Positions 46,401 through 56,975 of a stretch of 64,000 bases of DNA are shown piece by piece; within the stretch, counting starts at the first letter, position 1; each line of letters begins with the position of its first letter. The DNA is from Chamaecyparis obtusa (taxonomy: Eukaryota > Streptophyta > Pinopsida > Cupressales > Cupressaceae), in the NCBI GenBank assembly GCA_027943335.1, contig BSBK01007737.1, forward strand, positions 330,501 to 394,500. The letters are read 5' to 3'. The notes beneath the pieces are model-generated. The model did not search any database and was not told the DNA's origin. It saw only the letters and a list, made by a program, of their open reading frames with translations. Made by a program: the position numbers and the translations under genes.

Positions 46401-46790
46401 GTATTCACATGACCATCATGTACAACACATCTGTCAAACTGCCACGGTCTATCCAACAACATATGACATGCATCTATAGAGATGATATCACATAGTACCT
46501 CATCTTGGTACCCACCGATCTTGAACTTTACTAGGCACTGTTCACTGACCATGACCTTGTGGTCATCCTGCACCCAGGCAATCCAATATGGATGTGGGTG
46601 TTTCTGTCTCTTGAGCTTCAACTTTGTCACCATCTCTTCTGACACCAAATTGTCAGTACTTCCACTATCGATAATCACATCACAGCATTTACCCTCACAC
46701 TTGCATCTAGTGTGAAATAGGCTCCTCCTTTGTTCAGGTTCATTCTCACCACTTAGTAGGACTGTTCTATTAATTAGCATTTCTCCTCTT
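43480..46790 (-). pseudogene. Gypsy-2 pol: protease, RT, RNase H, integrase, chromodomain remnant
   Basis: The minus-strand frame includes protease DSGSTDNLVSEEM (46019-46780). A 385-codon open stretch (44855-46012) holds the RT ([26 protein letters not shown]) and RNase H. The integrase follows in pieces (44147-44503 with [12 protein letters not shown]; 43757-43954). Catalytic residues look intact. Near 43737 the sequence skips 100 bp that Gypsy-1 has at 14061-14160, at an AGT shared by both edges. This removes the integrase C-terminal end and shifts the frame into the chromodomain region. The final stop TGA is at 43480-43482. Confidence 0.92.
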
Positions 46791-47887
46791 TCAGCCTCTT
46801 CAGAATTTGATGATCTAGCATCTTCATCTACATGTGCAACTCTTGCCTAGCCTTCATTTCTCCTATCTGTTCTAGCTTGGCACTGAGGACATTCAAATGC
46901 CCTATGACCTTCTTCTCCACAGTGAAAACATGTTCCATGAAAGCCTCCTCTTCCTGAACCTTGTCCTCTTCCTCTTCCTCTCTGATCTCTATTATTCTAA
47001 TCTTGGAAATGATTGGAATTGTTTCCTCTCTAATTCTAGCTACTACTGGCCTCATCCTTCTTTTTTGAATCTTCATTTCGGCCACCATATGACCATCCAC
47101 CACGACCTCTTCCATTTTGTCTGCTCTCAAACTTCTTATTCAGCTTTCCCTCTACTTTTAGGGCAAACTGGTATGCCTCCTCAATACTGTTCATTCAAAC
47201 CAGATTCAACTCCTCCTGAATGCTTGGCCTTAACCCATTAAGGTATCGGGCAACTTTCTCCTTATCGGCTTCGGCATGGCCTGTTCTGATGAGGAGTCAA
47301 TAGAACTCCTCTGTATACTCCTGAACAGATCTTCCTACTTGCTTCAAACTTTGCATTTTCTTTAGTAGGTCAAGCTCATAATCAATAGGAATGAATTGTC
47401 ACTTCAATTTATCCACCATCCGATCCCATCTTGTGATTTTATCTTTCCCTCTTCTATTTCACTCCAATTGAATTTCTTGCCACCAGATCTTTGCATGACC
47501 TTTTAGTCTGACCTTCACAAATTTGACCCTATCAGGATCCTCAACATCTTCATACTCAAAATATTCCTCACATTCATTGATCCAGTCGATCAATTCCTCT
47601 GGGTTAAGATTTCTAGAAAATGTAGGAACCTCAATCTTAGGTCTTTTCCCAATTTTGGAAATCGCCTGAAAAAGTCTTTCTTCCTCCTGGTTCACAATTT
47701 GAGCTTCTCCTTCTTGATATTCTTCTTCGGCTTCATCCTCACTTTCATCTCTGACATTAAGATTCATTTCTCTACGAATCTATTCTTGCAATGCTTGCAC
47801 TTGTCTCTGCAACTCTCTAACCTCGGGTGTCACAGCACCAGCTCTTCTGCCACATTCTCTTCGTGGAGGTATTTTTGTGATGCGTAC
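46791..47887 (-). pseudogene. Gypsy-2 gag, with stops
   Basis: Aligned with Gypsy-1 the start codon would be at 47885-47887, but this copy has GTA there instead of ATG. A TAG follows before MNLNVRDESEDEAEEE. Capsid-like LNPEELIDWINECEEYF (47459-47767 open) and the zinc knuckle C-FH-C-GEEG-H-RAFE-C (about 46881-46922) are intact. Further stops separate the pieces. Confidence 0.9.
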
Positions 47888-47960
47888 TGAAACCCTAACC
47901 ACAGTCCTGGTGCAAACTACCTCACAGTCGGTGATCTATTTACACACTCAAGAACTTCTA

Positions 47961-47971
47961 CTCTGATACCA
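47961..47971 (-). other. Gypsy-2 primer-binding site
   Basis: The minus strand reads TGGTATCAGAG two bases inside the 5' LTR, identical to the Gypsy-1 site. Confidence 0.9.
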
Positions 47972-47973
47972 CT

Positions 47974-48827
47974 TGATGAAGGGTGCTCCCCTTAATACCA
48001 CAAACACATAATAGAAATAGAGAAACAACAATAATAATATGCAAGAACAGAAAATTGGCTTCTTATTATCTCCACAAATGTGGAATTACAAACTTTCAGA
48101 ATTACAATATGCAAAGCCACATGGGTATTCCCTTACAATATTCTATAGGACAAAGCCTCAAATCAATACCTAGATCTACTACCCAGAACTGCCCTAAACA
48201 ACACTATGAGCCTTCTTTATATAGGCAATTTCCACCACCCGAGAAGGTTCTAGAAATTTAGCCCTTAGGACCGACCAAACTTAGAATTATTTTATTTTAC
48301 AATTTATTACATCAAAGTCAGCTCAAAATGAGTTTTGAAACCCAAACAGAAATTTTGAAGAAAAATTATTTTCCACCATTTCAGGTGACCCAACTTTCAA
48401 AGACCATAAGTCATCGCCCGTTGACCCAATTGGTTATTATAACCCCATTCTAGAAATGCCACGAAGCGCTCTACAGGATTGACTTGCGCAAAGTGCCCAT
48501 CACCCAAATTTTCAACCTCATCTGGGGCCTCTAAAGCCTTCAAAACTGAGTTTGAAGTTTCTGTACCCTACTGCCAATACCGAAAATCTTCAATATCTTC
48601 AAAACTAGACCTGATCTAGCCATGAAACTTTGCTGGCAGGTTGATATGACTGAGATGAACCTCCACATGTAAAATTAGAACATTCCAAGATTTTAAGACC
48701 AACTTACTAAAAATAGCAAGTTTCCATAAATAGCAACTCTGCACAAGATAGCCCTTATTGAATACAAAAAAATAAATATTTTTGGGTGATGCAAGATTGC
48801 TCTTACACCCAGGATGCTCCTGTATCA
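47974..48827 (-). repeat. Gypsy-2 5' LTR
   Basis: Direct repeat of 42601-43441 with a few substitutions, TATA box at 48216-48223, TGATACAGGAGC at its start on the minus strand. Confidence 0.95.
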
Positions 48828-49924
48828 CAAATGGGGCACAAAGAGATAAATCTAAAGTCATATACATGACTATTGACTCTACTTGTGACTCTTCACTATT
48901 CCTAACTCATTCTTGAGAATCAAGATATGCTAGGTGCGACCTAAGAGTGCCTTTCAAATCAACTTCCAAACAACCCCAACACCGTTTTAGGAAATCAATC
49001 CCCAACTCCTTTCGGTCTGACTGTTGTCTATGCCCACAAATAGTTGTCGAATGATGGAATCTTAATCAACTATGAATGGTCTATTCTCCTTTTTCCTTAA
49101 TTCTCTTTGGTTTTCTCCAAAACTGGTTCCAATCCACACTCTAGCACCCTCAATCCCACACCAGACTCTCTAGCCTAAATGGCCGGTTTAGACCAGGTTT
49201 AAATGTAAAGGATCAAGAATGGGTTCATGTGATCAGAACATGTCTTGGAAGGTCTTCTCTAAATCCAAAAGTTATGGATCCATCACTTATCCAATACCAT
49301 CAATTTGTTTACAGGCTCTGCTACCCGATTCCCTTCCTTACCGGCTAAATCCATCTATGGAAATTATCCTAGGGCATCAAATTGTGTTGCGCACGTGCAT
49401 AGTCACCAGCTTGGAACATTACATTCAAACTACTTAACAGAAGCTTACATCTTGCATAGGTTTGTTCAATTTTATTAGTGGGAATGTAAGACACATGGCA
49501 TTTTGGAGGATTGATCTTACAGTTTGGGTTCTAGATTGGTAACCACAAATATTTAGATGACTTGCGTAGAGAACCTTCAGATAAGGTTAGACTATTTGCA
49601 TTTGGTTATTGATTCAATCACCTACTAGCATATTACTAACAAAGATGACTAGAAGAAAATAACAATCCATGTAATGAACAATAGGAAACACAAAAGATAC
49701 CTCAAACTCCAAATTTATTACAAAAAATTCTATATAAATGATGAAATGTGCTATTAACCTCAGGTGCTAGATATGTTGCTAGTGTAGGGTCTGGCTCTTC
49801 ATGATCTGGAATAAGCTATGTTCCTATATCCCATGGTGTGTAGCTTACAAGATGGAAATCCTAATTCGTGCACTGCAACCATTCATATAATTTACCCGTG
49901 AAAATGAAATGAGAATTGAAATGT
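48828..49924. other. CACTA internal DNA right of Gypsy-2
   Basis: It should hold the upstream continuation of the coiled-coil ORF, but I find no clear frame. Nothing else is recognised; the open frame at 49219-49437 lacks motifs. Confidence 0.45.
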
Positions 49925-50110
49925 TTTTTTTTAAGTTATATGGCCATGTTGGTCAAAATTTTGACCGACATGGTATTGGTCGAAATTTCGACCAACACGG
50001 ACATGGATTTTTAAAAAAATAAAATTTTCCTTCTATAATCTAACCAACCTAAACCTTTTTAATTAATGGTCGATAATTTTCATAGAAAAATGATGTCAAA
50101 TGTACTAGTG
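49925..50110 (-). repeat. CACTA right subterminal repeats and terminal inverted repeat
   Basis: Inverted copies of the TTGGTCGAAATT/GACCAA motif occur at about 49948-50000 (ttggtcaaaattttgaccga, ttggtcgaaatttcgaccaa), mirroring the left end. The last 13 bp (50098-50110) are the inverted terminal repeat, ending TACTAGTG before the GGA duplicate. Confidence 0.85.
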
Positions 50111-50113
50111 GGA

Positions 50114-50183
50114 TAAATATAGCAAATCTTTAGGCCAAAACATTAATTGGAGAAAATCTGAAGTGTTTTTCTTTAACACAAGT
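50114..50183 (+). pseudogene. LINE ORF2, continuation after the CACTA element
   Basis: The frame KYSKSLGQNINWRKSEVFFF follows directly on the left piece and is the conserved LINE RT segment (…SGQ-IN--KSEVFFF). It stops at the LARD-B insertion (left target copy CAAGT, 50179-50183). Confidence 0.85.
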
Positions 50184-51044
50184 TGTAATGTCCCCTTTTT
50201 GGGGTACATTATATTGTGTCATGTTGTTAGCCTTTTCACCTTGGTTCGGAGGGCTAACCATGGCGTGGCAGTTCTCCAGGAGATAATTGTCCTAGGTGGT
50301 TTTAGTTCTAGGCCAATCGGAGTAGTTTCAACAGGGTTCAAAATTATTGACTTTTCAGTAGTGGACTTGGAGCATCTCATTGAGAGCTTTTTGGCGAGCT
50401 ATCACACATCGACATCCAAGCTTGTTTGGTCCCCTGTTTTAATTTCGAAAGATTTCCTCACTTGTTTATTATTTTACTTTATAAATCAATGGTCATTTTA
50501 TTTAAAAGTGACTTAAAGTGAAATTATAAGGAGATGAAATGGGCATATGAAGAGTCATAGTGGGGAAACTGAAGAGTCACAGCTGCAGCCATAAGAGGAG
50601 GTTTTGGAGTCTCATTCAGCATGCTTTAGTTTATGGATTTTTATCTCTCCTTGAGAATTTGAGAAGCTTCAGCTATCGAATCAGAAATTTGAGGACATAA
50701 AGCTTTAGCATTTCTTGGTGGATTGGATGGAGACCCGATTCATCTCGGAATAGATTCACTTTAGAGTTCGCCATTATTTTACCAGGTTCTTATCATCCAG
50801 TCTTACTGTTATTTTTTGTATTTCAGATTGGACTGGATATTGTAATGGTTGGTTGTTGTATTGCTGATGTATAATAAAAAACCATATTTCTGAGTTATTT
50901 CATGAGATTGTATTTATTGGTTATATGAATATATCTGTTGGTTATTATTATTGGTTCAACGGTTATTTGCATGTTCTATTGGTTTTCGAATCTGCATGTG
51001 ATTTATTGGTGAAAATTAGTAAATGGCCAGTTAGGGTCATTTCA
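50184..51044 (+). repeat. LARD-B 5' LTR
   Basis: 861 bp, TGTAATGTCCCC…GGTCATTTCA. Its first ~240 bp match 63763-64000 closely. Confidence 0.9.
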
Positions 51045-51045
51045 G

Positions 51046-51057
51046 TGGTATTAGAGG
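51046..51057 (+). other. LARD-B primer-binding site
   Basis: TGGTATTAGAGG is one C-to-T change from the initiator-Met TGGTATCAGAG over the first 11 bases, and lies one base after the LTR. Confidence 0.8.
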
Positions 51058-53330
51058 CTCGCATTCTACCAGCTTGTGAGGTTCCTTTAATTTAAAAAAA
51101 AAATTAGAACTTAATGTTTTTGATAAAATTGAAGTGTTTCACTAGCGGCATAATTTGCAAAAGATAGGTGATAAAGAAACTTTCTTCTACAACATATTTA
51201 CTAGCTATCTAGATGGTCTCAGTGTAATAGGAAGCATGATAGTAGTTCATGTGTGTAGAGGAAGACCTTTCTGCATCTCCCTGTTTGATCAAAAGAATAA
51301 CGGTTTTGAGCTTGGAAGAACATTGAAGTGGGTGGTTCCTCGACAGTGCTTATGCACTACCAGTAAATCACTTTGCAAGTTGAAAGGTTGAGACTGTAAT
51401 AGTCAACAACCATTCTGGAAGTGTGCACCAGCAATGCTACTCAGTAGTGTTAGAGAAAAGGGAATGGGAGTGTGTTTGTTCAGCCCGCGAGCAGTGAACC
51501 TTTGGGAGCATGCTGACTGGACGGTTGAGTGCTTGCAGTCACTACTAGACGCACGTGCATATCTAGATGTATATGCTCTTAATCCAAGGAGAGTGAAGGG
51601 AATGGCTAAGACCAAATAGTGTGGGAAGACCAGTCCCTCTTACCTGTACATGTTTAGGCTAAGGCAAGTAGTGAAGTCGCAGCACAACTAGCTACCCTGC
51701 ATGATAGTCAGTGACAACACTCAGGTCATTGGATGATCGAGATAGCCTAGGGAACCACTCAGACAACAATTCCTCCACACGCAGTTACCCATATTGTGTT
51801 GGGTGGTGGCAATGTTTAAACACCAGGCTCGTAGCTCCATACATAGCCCGTTCGCTCCAGCGCTCGGTTGTAGTGAACATGATAGTGTTGGTGACAAGTG
51901 GTCACATCAAGGATATAATAGTGACCAAGCACCAGGATTTTTTGAACCTCTTCATGGGCTAGCAATTTAGCACACTACTTTTGACGCCATCAGTCAAAAC
52001 ATAGGAGAGGTGAGTATATTTTTGTTTGACAACAAAAGAATTTTTCATCCTTTGCGCATAATGAGGAAAGATTTAAAAACATTGGTGTTCAACATTGTCG
52101 TTACAAATTGAGGGTTGCAGTTGGGAATGCATAGAGGCTACAAGGACTGGGAAATACTATTGTTTAATTCTACCAAGCATCATGTGAATCATGTGACTGG
52201 TAGATCCAATTCAAATCAGGTTCTAAGCTAGTAGTCAACATACTTACGGGGCAGTAAAGAGGAAGCTCGGGTATCAGTTCAAAAGAGAACGACACTCTAG
52301 AGACCCAAAATAAGAGTCTCGACTCCATCGGGAGACATCTAAATAGCATGTTGAATACACTGAATATACAACATAAGCCGAGTCACCTTCATTCCAGAGT
52401 TTGAATAATACTTTCTAGTCATATCTATTTGAATAATGCCAGCATACAAAGAATTTATTAAACTTGGTGAAATGTGATTTGTGTCCGAAGCGGTCTTTTG
52501 AAACAAAGGGTATAAGGAGCCATACATTTATATCTTTTGGTTTTATTACCACTAAAGAGTTTTACTTGGCTAAACTTGGGGATTAATAATTTATTATGAT
52601 CGATTAAGTGGTGAATAAATTCGCATAGAACTAGGAATTGCTCGATTGGAGGAAACACAACAACACTTGTGGACACAATGTTGGGAAGCATGGGGGAAAC
52701 ATTAATCTCTAGTAGTCACTACATAGTGAACCGAATGCAACATGGGATTTCTTGGGCTGTCATTGGTGTGCTGATATGGTATGAGCATGGTCCAATGACA
52801 AGGAACTGGTAGTTAACAAAGATCTCTCTCTCTCAGTGTTGGGTTCAATATTTAAGTTTGGGCTAACAACAGGAAGACTGGTGGTACCCAGTTGGTATTC
52901 CCTTGTTAACTGCCATTGTGTTAACATTCTGATTTATCTAGAATAAATTTTGGATCGATGACAGTAGGTAAAGATTGTATTATAAATTGTCCTCTACTAG
53001 AATTATTTTACTGTATGTTGTTTCTATTTGATTCGAACATGGTGTATATTTAAAATTATAGACTGAAATTGGCAGTAAGAATGAATTCTAGTACAGCAGT
53101 AGACAAGAGTGAGTATCTCCAGCCAGAACATTTAGCTATGATTGCATAAGGTATAGTGTTGCAAACAATATCAAATTCCTTCAACTGAAATATATCAGAA
53201 CCATGTCATAAACTTTAACAAGTCTACCCGTCCGAGATTCTAAGTTGATTTCCAAAATTTAGTCAAGAAGGTTGACAAATTAGAATTATTATTGTGAAGA
53301 CAGTAGGTTCACTATTACAAAATTTGATCC
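51058..53330 (+). other. LARD-B leader/unassigned internal sequence
   Basis: Open frames at 51155-51391, 51434-51619 and 51711-51962 have no motif that I know. The region may be the remains of a gag-like ORF or a long leader. Confidence 0.45.
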
Positions 53331-54245
53331 AGTCCCTTGTGTGAAATTTGAAGAAAGTCAAGTCATGGAGTCATTGGAAAGTCCAATTCTCTCTAAGGAG
53401 TTCAATGATGCATTCTATGGTGTCTAGCTCAGAGATGTCAGAAAATAAATGGAAATTGGGAATGAATTATGTTGCCTCAGATGGAAATTAGAGGAGCAAA
53501 AATTTACTAGCAGCATGCTGGCCAAACTCAATGAAATAAATTCATATCTATTTAGGATAGATCAAGCTAATTGTAGGCTTTTTAATTGGGCCATGCATCC
53601 CACAATGGTTGCCTTGGTGCAACGTAGATTTATAGACCATCCACTTCAAGATGTTTGTAGTCACCTCATGTCTCAGTGAGATCTCTCAGATTATAGCTCC
53701 CATCATTCCTTACACCGAACACATTTGGAGATAGGTGTTACAGCTGATTGTAGACAGCTTAGTTGGTCTAAGATATGATAGAGATTTTTCTTTTGATAAG
53801 AAGGTAAAAATCATGGAGTTAGTGGCAAGCACTAGAGTCTTCAGTCACATGTTGAATCGAGGTTATGATAAAATGATTCAATGATTATTTTAGTGTCTCC
53901 TAAATAATTATAGGAAGTGTCATCTAGATGGGGTGAAGACATGCATTATGACTATCTTATCCTCAATCTTAGAAGAGGACTATGACATATGCAAACAATT
54001 GCAATCTGAATTGTTGGCATTATGGAGAGGAGGAATAAGGAGCGCACCCATGACATATGAACTCTCAGCTAAATTAATTAAGCTTCAGGCTGAAAGATTC
54101 ATGAGTTCATTATTTGAAAAATTAACAAGCATCATTAGGCTTACAGGTTACAAGATCTCTGGTGATAGGCCAGGATTTAGTGAGTGCAAGGAATATTTGA
54201 TTCTTATGCCAAGAGGGCTGGTCACAGGGGCATGTTTGCAAGATT
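53331..54245 (+). pseudogene. PDS5-like: PDS5-like (cohesin cofactor) N-terminal HEAT-repeat fragment
   Basis: In two frames with one shift near 53655 I read LAKLNEINSYLFRID, MHPTMVALVQRRFIDHPLQD, VVTSCLSEISQIIAP--PY, VLQLIVDSLVGL, FDKKVKIMELVASTRVFSHM and VKTCIMTILSSILEEDYDI. The last part reads SAKLIKLQAERFM. This follows, in order, the N-terminal HEAT region of plant PDS5 proteins, which regulate sister-chromatid cohesion. It covers roughly 250 residues without a visible intron, so it may derive from a spliced transcript. Stops at ~53882 and ~53894 show that it is not functional. Upstream (53331-53448) the same frame continues with unassigned sequence, so the junction is not sharp. Confidence 0.68.
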
Positions 54246-54921
54246 GAACAAGGGGAAGATAGATGGCAGCCTAGTGATAGAAACATTACAGTTGAGACTA
54301 CTCCACTTTTGAGACATAGTGGTGAGTATTCAAAACTCTACTTTAGTAACTTGATGGCTAAGTTTGATAACTCCATGGTTATAGGTTGTGGTAACCAATT
54401 GGAGACCTCCAGCAATTCTGGTAATGAGGAATCATGTGACTTCTTTAGCAACACTTCCTTTTTACATCACACTGATATGGATGACCCATTTGGCAGTACA
54501 TTTCAGAATAATACTGATGATAAATGTGCCTTAAAGAGTCAGCTAAAAGTTAGAGATGACACCATTATTGTAGCACTAGTCCACCATGATAGCACTCACC
54601 AGATCATTGATGATCTATACAAGACAGCTCAAAGAGATTAAGGGCAAGATGATAGAAGGATTGGATCCTTTACAGCAAATTTACAGGGAGTCAAGAAAAC
54701 TTTTAAGGATTAGAAATCAGAGTATTTGAGGCTACTCACAGACCATGACCACCTGTTACAGGTTGCTGAGACATATGCAAGCAGTGGAGGAATAAGGAGG
54801 TTGAGATCGATAAGCTCAATAAGGAGATTAGTGCTACTCAGGGCACCTTGGAGCATACTCATATCGCTCTACAGGAGGTGAGAAATCAGACTGTGGTCTC
54901 TAGCCAGTTCAGAGAGTAGGA

Positions 54922-56412
54922 TGTTAGAATAACTAAGAGGGGGGTGAATCAATTATCTAGTGTCCCAATTCAAAAATGTATAATTCAAAACAATTTCTTC
55001 AATTTCTACTCGTTGGTAAGCAATAATAACTCTTACTGTTTGTGTTTTTACCGATTACCAATCTAATACTTATAACTATTTACCGATAAAATCTAACATG
55101 TAACATGCAAAGTATGATAACAAACAAATATCACAATCAACACATAACATAAGAGATTTAACATGGAAACCTTGTGAAGGGAAAAACCACCTAGGACCGG
55201 CAACCCAAAATTGTTCACTCTTCTGAAGTGAGTTTGGTTAAGACCCAACCCTATTAAAGGTTACAAACACACTGTCAGGTGTGACCTTGTTAGAGGATTT
55301 TAGACTAGAATTTATCATCCAACCAGCATTCACTATGGGGTTGACAGGATAACAATGTTCATTCTATGAATGATACATAATAAGACTTTTAGAGTCCACT
55401 CGGTTAAGATATTTAGACTGCATACAATGGTTAAATATGTAACAGTAAAATGACCTACCTTAATACAACTTCAATTGTAGATTATAGATCAATATTTAGT
55501 CCATACAAATCCTTTTGATCAATAATTCACTTCAGATTCAATACTGTATCAACTTACTGTCTGTCGGTAATTGCTCTTTGTAGCTCAGTAATTGCTCTGC
55601 AGCTCAGTTCTTACTAACCAGTATGATCAAAATGCATGAAAACCTTATTCACATGATAATCCTGTAGCTTCTTCTTTTTCTCGGCAATTTCATAAAGAAA
55701 TTTTGTTCTCTTATATAGACGAGTAAATCATTTTCTTCTCCACCATCAAATTTTGCCACTTAATCACATTTATAGATTTTGCTGCTTAAAAATTTCTTGA
55801 TACTTGTGTCAATAACATGTTTCAATTTTCTCCATTAGATCTTCTTTGAATTTTGTCAACTGTTGATCTGTGTAAGAAACTTTATCTGTTACCTCGATGT
55901 TATACTCATTCCAGCTCATCAATCTTATCAGCTAAACTAATCATTTAATTCATTCTATTATGCTCAGTTAACAAAGAATGCGTCAGTGAACACTGCTCAG
56001 TTAATACTACGGTCGGTATACACTACACTCTGTCGGTGTATACTAGAAATGCTTCATTTATCAACAACACTGCTTTGTGTCTTTCAGCTCTATACTTCAT
56101 TATAGATGAATGCAACATAATGAAGTCAATATCATCAAGTCATAGACTCATCAATAAGTTACTCAATGTGTTCCTTATCCTCATCTGTCATGTACATCTT
56201 TCCTCATGTAGATTTCTTTGTTCTTCATCTCTTTTCCATTTTTCTTCATATGTCTCGGTGTAGTAACTTACAAGATAAGTGATGTCAATCTAGTTGACAT
56301 CAATGACAACATAATACTGATTTAATCATATTACATATCTAATCAGAAACTCCTCAGTGATCTTGCAATCATAGATCCTTCAATCAGATTCCAAATCAGT
56401 TGTAGTCCAACA
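54922..56412 (-). repeat. Copia 3' LTR
   Basis: 1491 bp. The plus strand begins TGTTAGAATAACTAAG and ends GTAGTCCAACA. It aligns fully with 61224-62705. Confidence 0.95.
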
Positions 56413-56424
56413 ATCTCTCCCTTT
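56413..56424 (-). other. Copia polypurine tract
   Basis: The minus strand reads AAAGGGAGAGAT directly before the 3' LTR. Confidence 0.8.
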
Positions 56425-56975
56425 GGCATTGATGGCAAATCAAGTAATATGAAATGTACCATACACATACCAAACATACATTCTACAACTTTGTGAACAA
56501 ATGTTGTAAGTTGAATAGACTTAATATGTTTAATCACTACATTACTAAACCAGCATTAAGTAATACAGCTTTACCTTTCTACAGTTGTGATCTTTTCAGT
56601 TCTCCTGTTCCTGCTTCTATTCTTTGTAACTGATCTTCAATACTTTGTCTCATTCAGATTGTCTCTCCCTTAGATAGTTGTCATTGGTGCTTGTTCCTTT
56701 TCATATGTTGTTTATCTCTCCCCTTTTCATTTCATATGGTTTATCTCTCCCTTTGATAGTAATTCCAAAGAAACAAATAAACAATTAGCTATGTAGTAGT
56801 CAAGTAACTCTCTATGTTGTTCAGTACTTCCTCTGTATCTCTATATAATGATATCTCATCGGTTCAAGTTCTCAAACTTAATCACAATCTTGAACATGAT
56901 TCAAAGTGTGAACTATGCTACATCAACATGAATGATCTTCTGATAAAATTTGGCTGATGCAACATCCAGATCACC
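56425..56975 (-). other. Copia 3' untranslated internal sequence
   Basis: Between the gag-pol stop and the polypurine tract. No envelope-like ORF is seen. Confidence 0.6.

Larger units (their letters stand above)
42601..48827 (-). mobile_element. Gypsy-2: Ty3 chromovirus nested in the CACTA element
   Basis: Same family as Gypsy-1, opposite strand, 6.2 kb. LTRs are 42601-43441 (3') and 47974-48827 (5'). The PBS is 47961-47971 and gag-pol runs 47887 to 43480. The target duplication CAAAT is perfect (42596-42600, 48828-48832). Compared with Gypsy-1 it has longer open stretches, including one through RT and RNase H, but it has a 100-bp deletion at the end of the integrase region and several stops. 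Confidence 0.95.
27495..50110 (-). mobile_element. CACTA (En/Spm) DNA transposon, 22.6 kb, inside LINE ORF2
   Basis: The ends are inverted: CACTAGTAAATTT at 27495 and CACTAGTACATTT (minus strand) ending at 50110. The 3-bp target duplication is GGA (27492-27494, 50111-50113), as the superfamily requires. Both subterminal regions carry repeats of (T)TGGTCGAAATT/GACCAA type, expected of accessory-protein binding sites. Inside are a TNPD C-terminal piece and a Transposase_24-like gene on the minus strand, plus cellular gene fragments and a nested chromovirus. The catalytic Transposase_21 part of TNPD is not visible, so movement would need a helper. The LINE frame is restored across the empty site. 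Confidence 0.92.
5437..50183 (+). mobile_element. LINE retrotransposon, split into three visible pieces by nested elements
   Basis: The visible pieces are 5437-6875, 25259-27494 and 50114-50183; what follows lies beyond the window behind LARD-B. ORF1 has a DUF4283-like gag domain, and ORF2 has an apurinic-type endonuclease and a reverse transcriptase, the usual plant L1 layout. The pieces join precisely. Removing LARD-A plus one CTTCT leaves ORF1 in frame (…KQSS/TEKKK…). Removing the CACTA element plus one GGA leaves ORF2 in frame (…QGTLD/KYSKSLGQ…). Many stops and frameshifts show that the LINE itself is dead. It is the oldest layer of the nest. The 5' boundary is uncertain. Confidence 0.85.
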
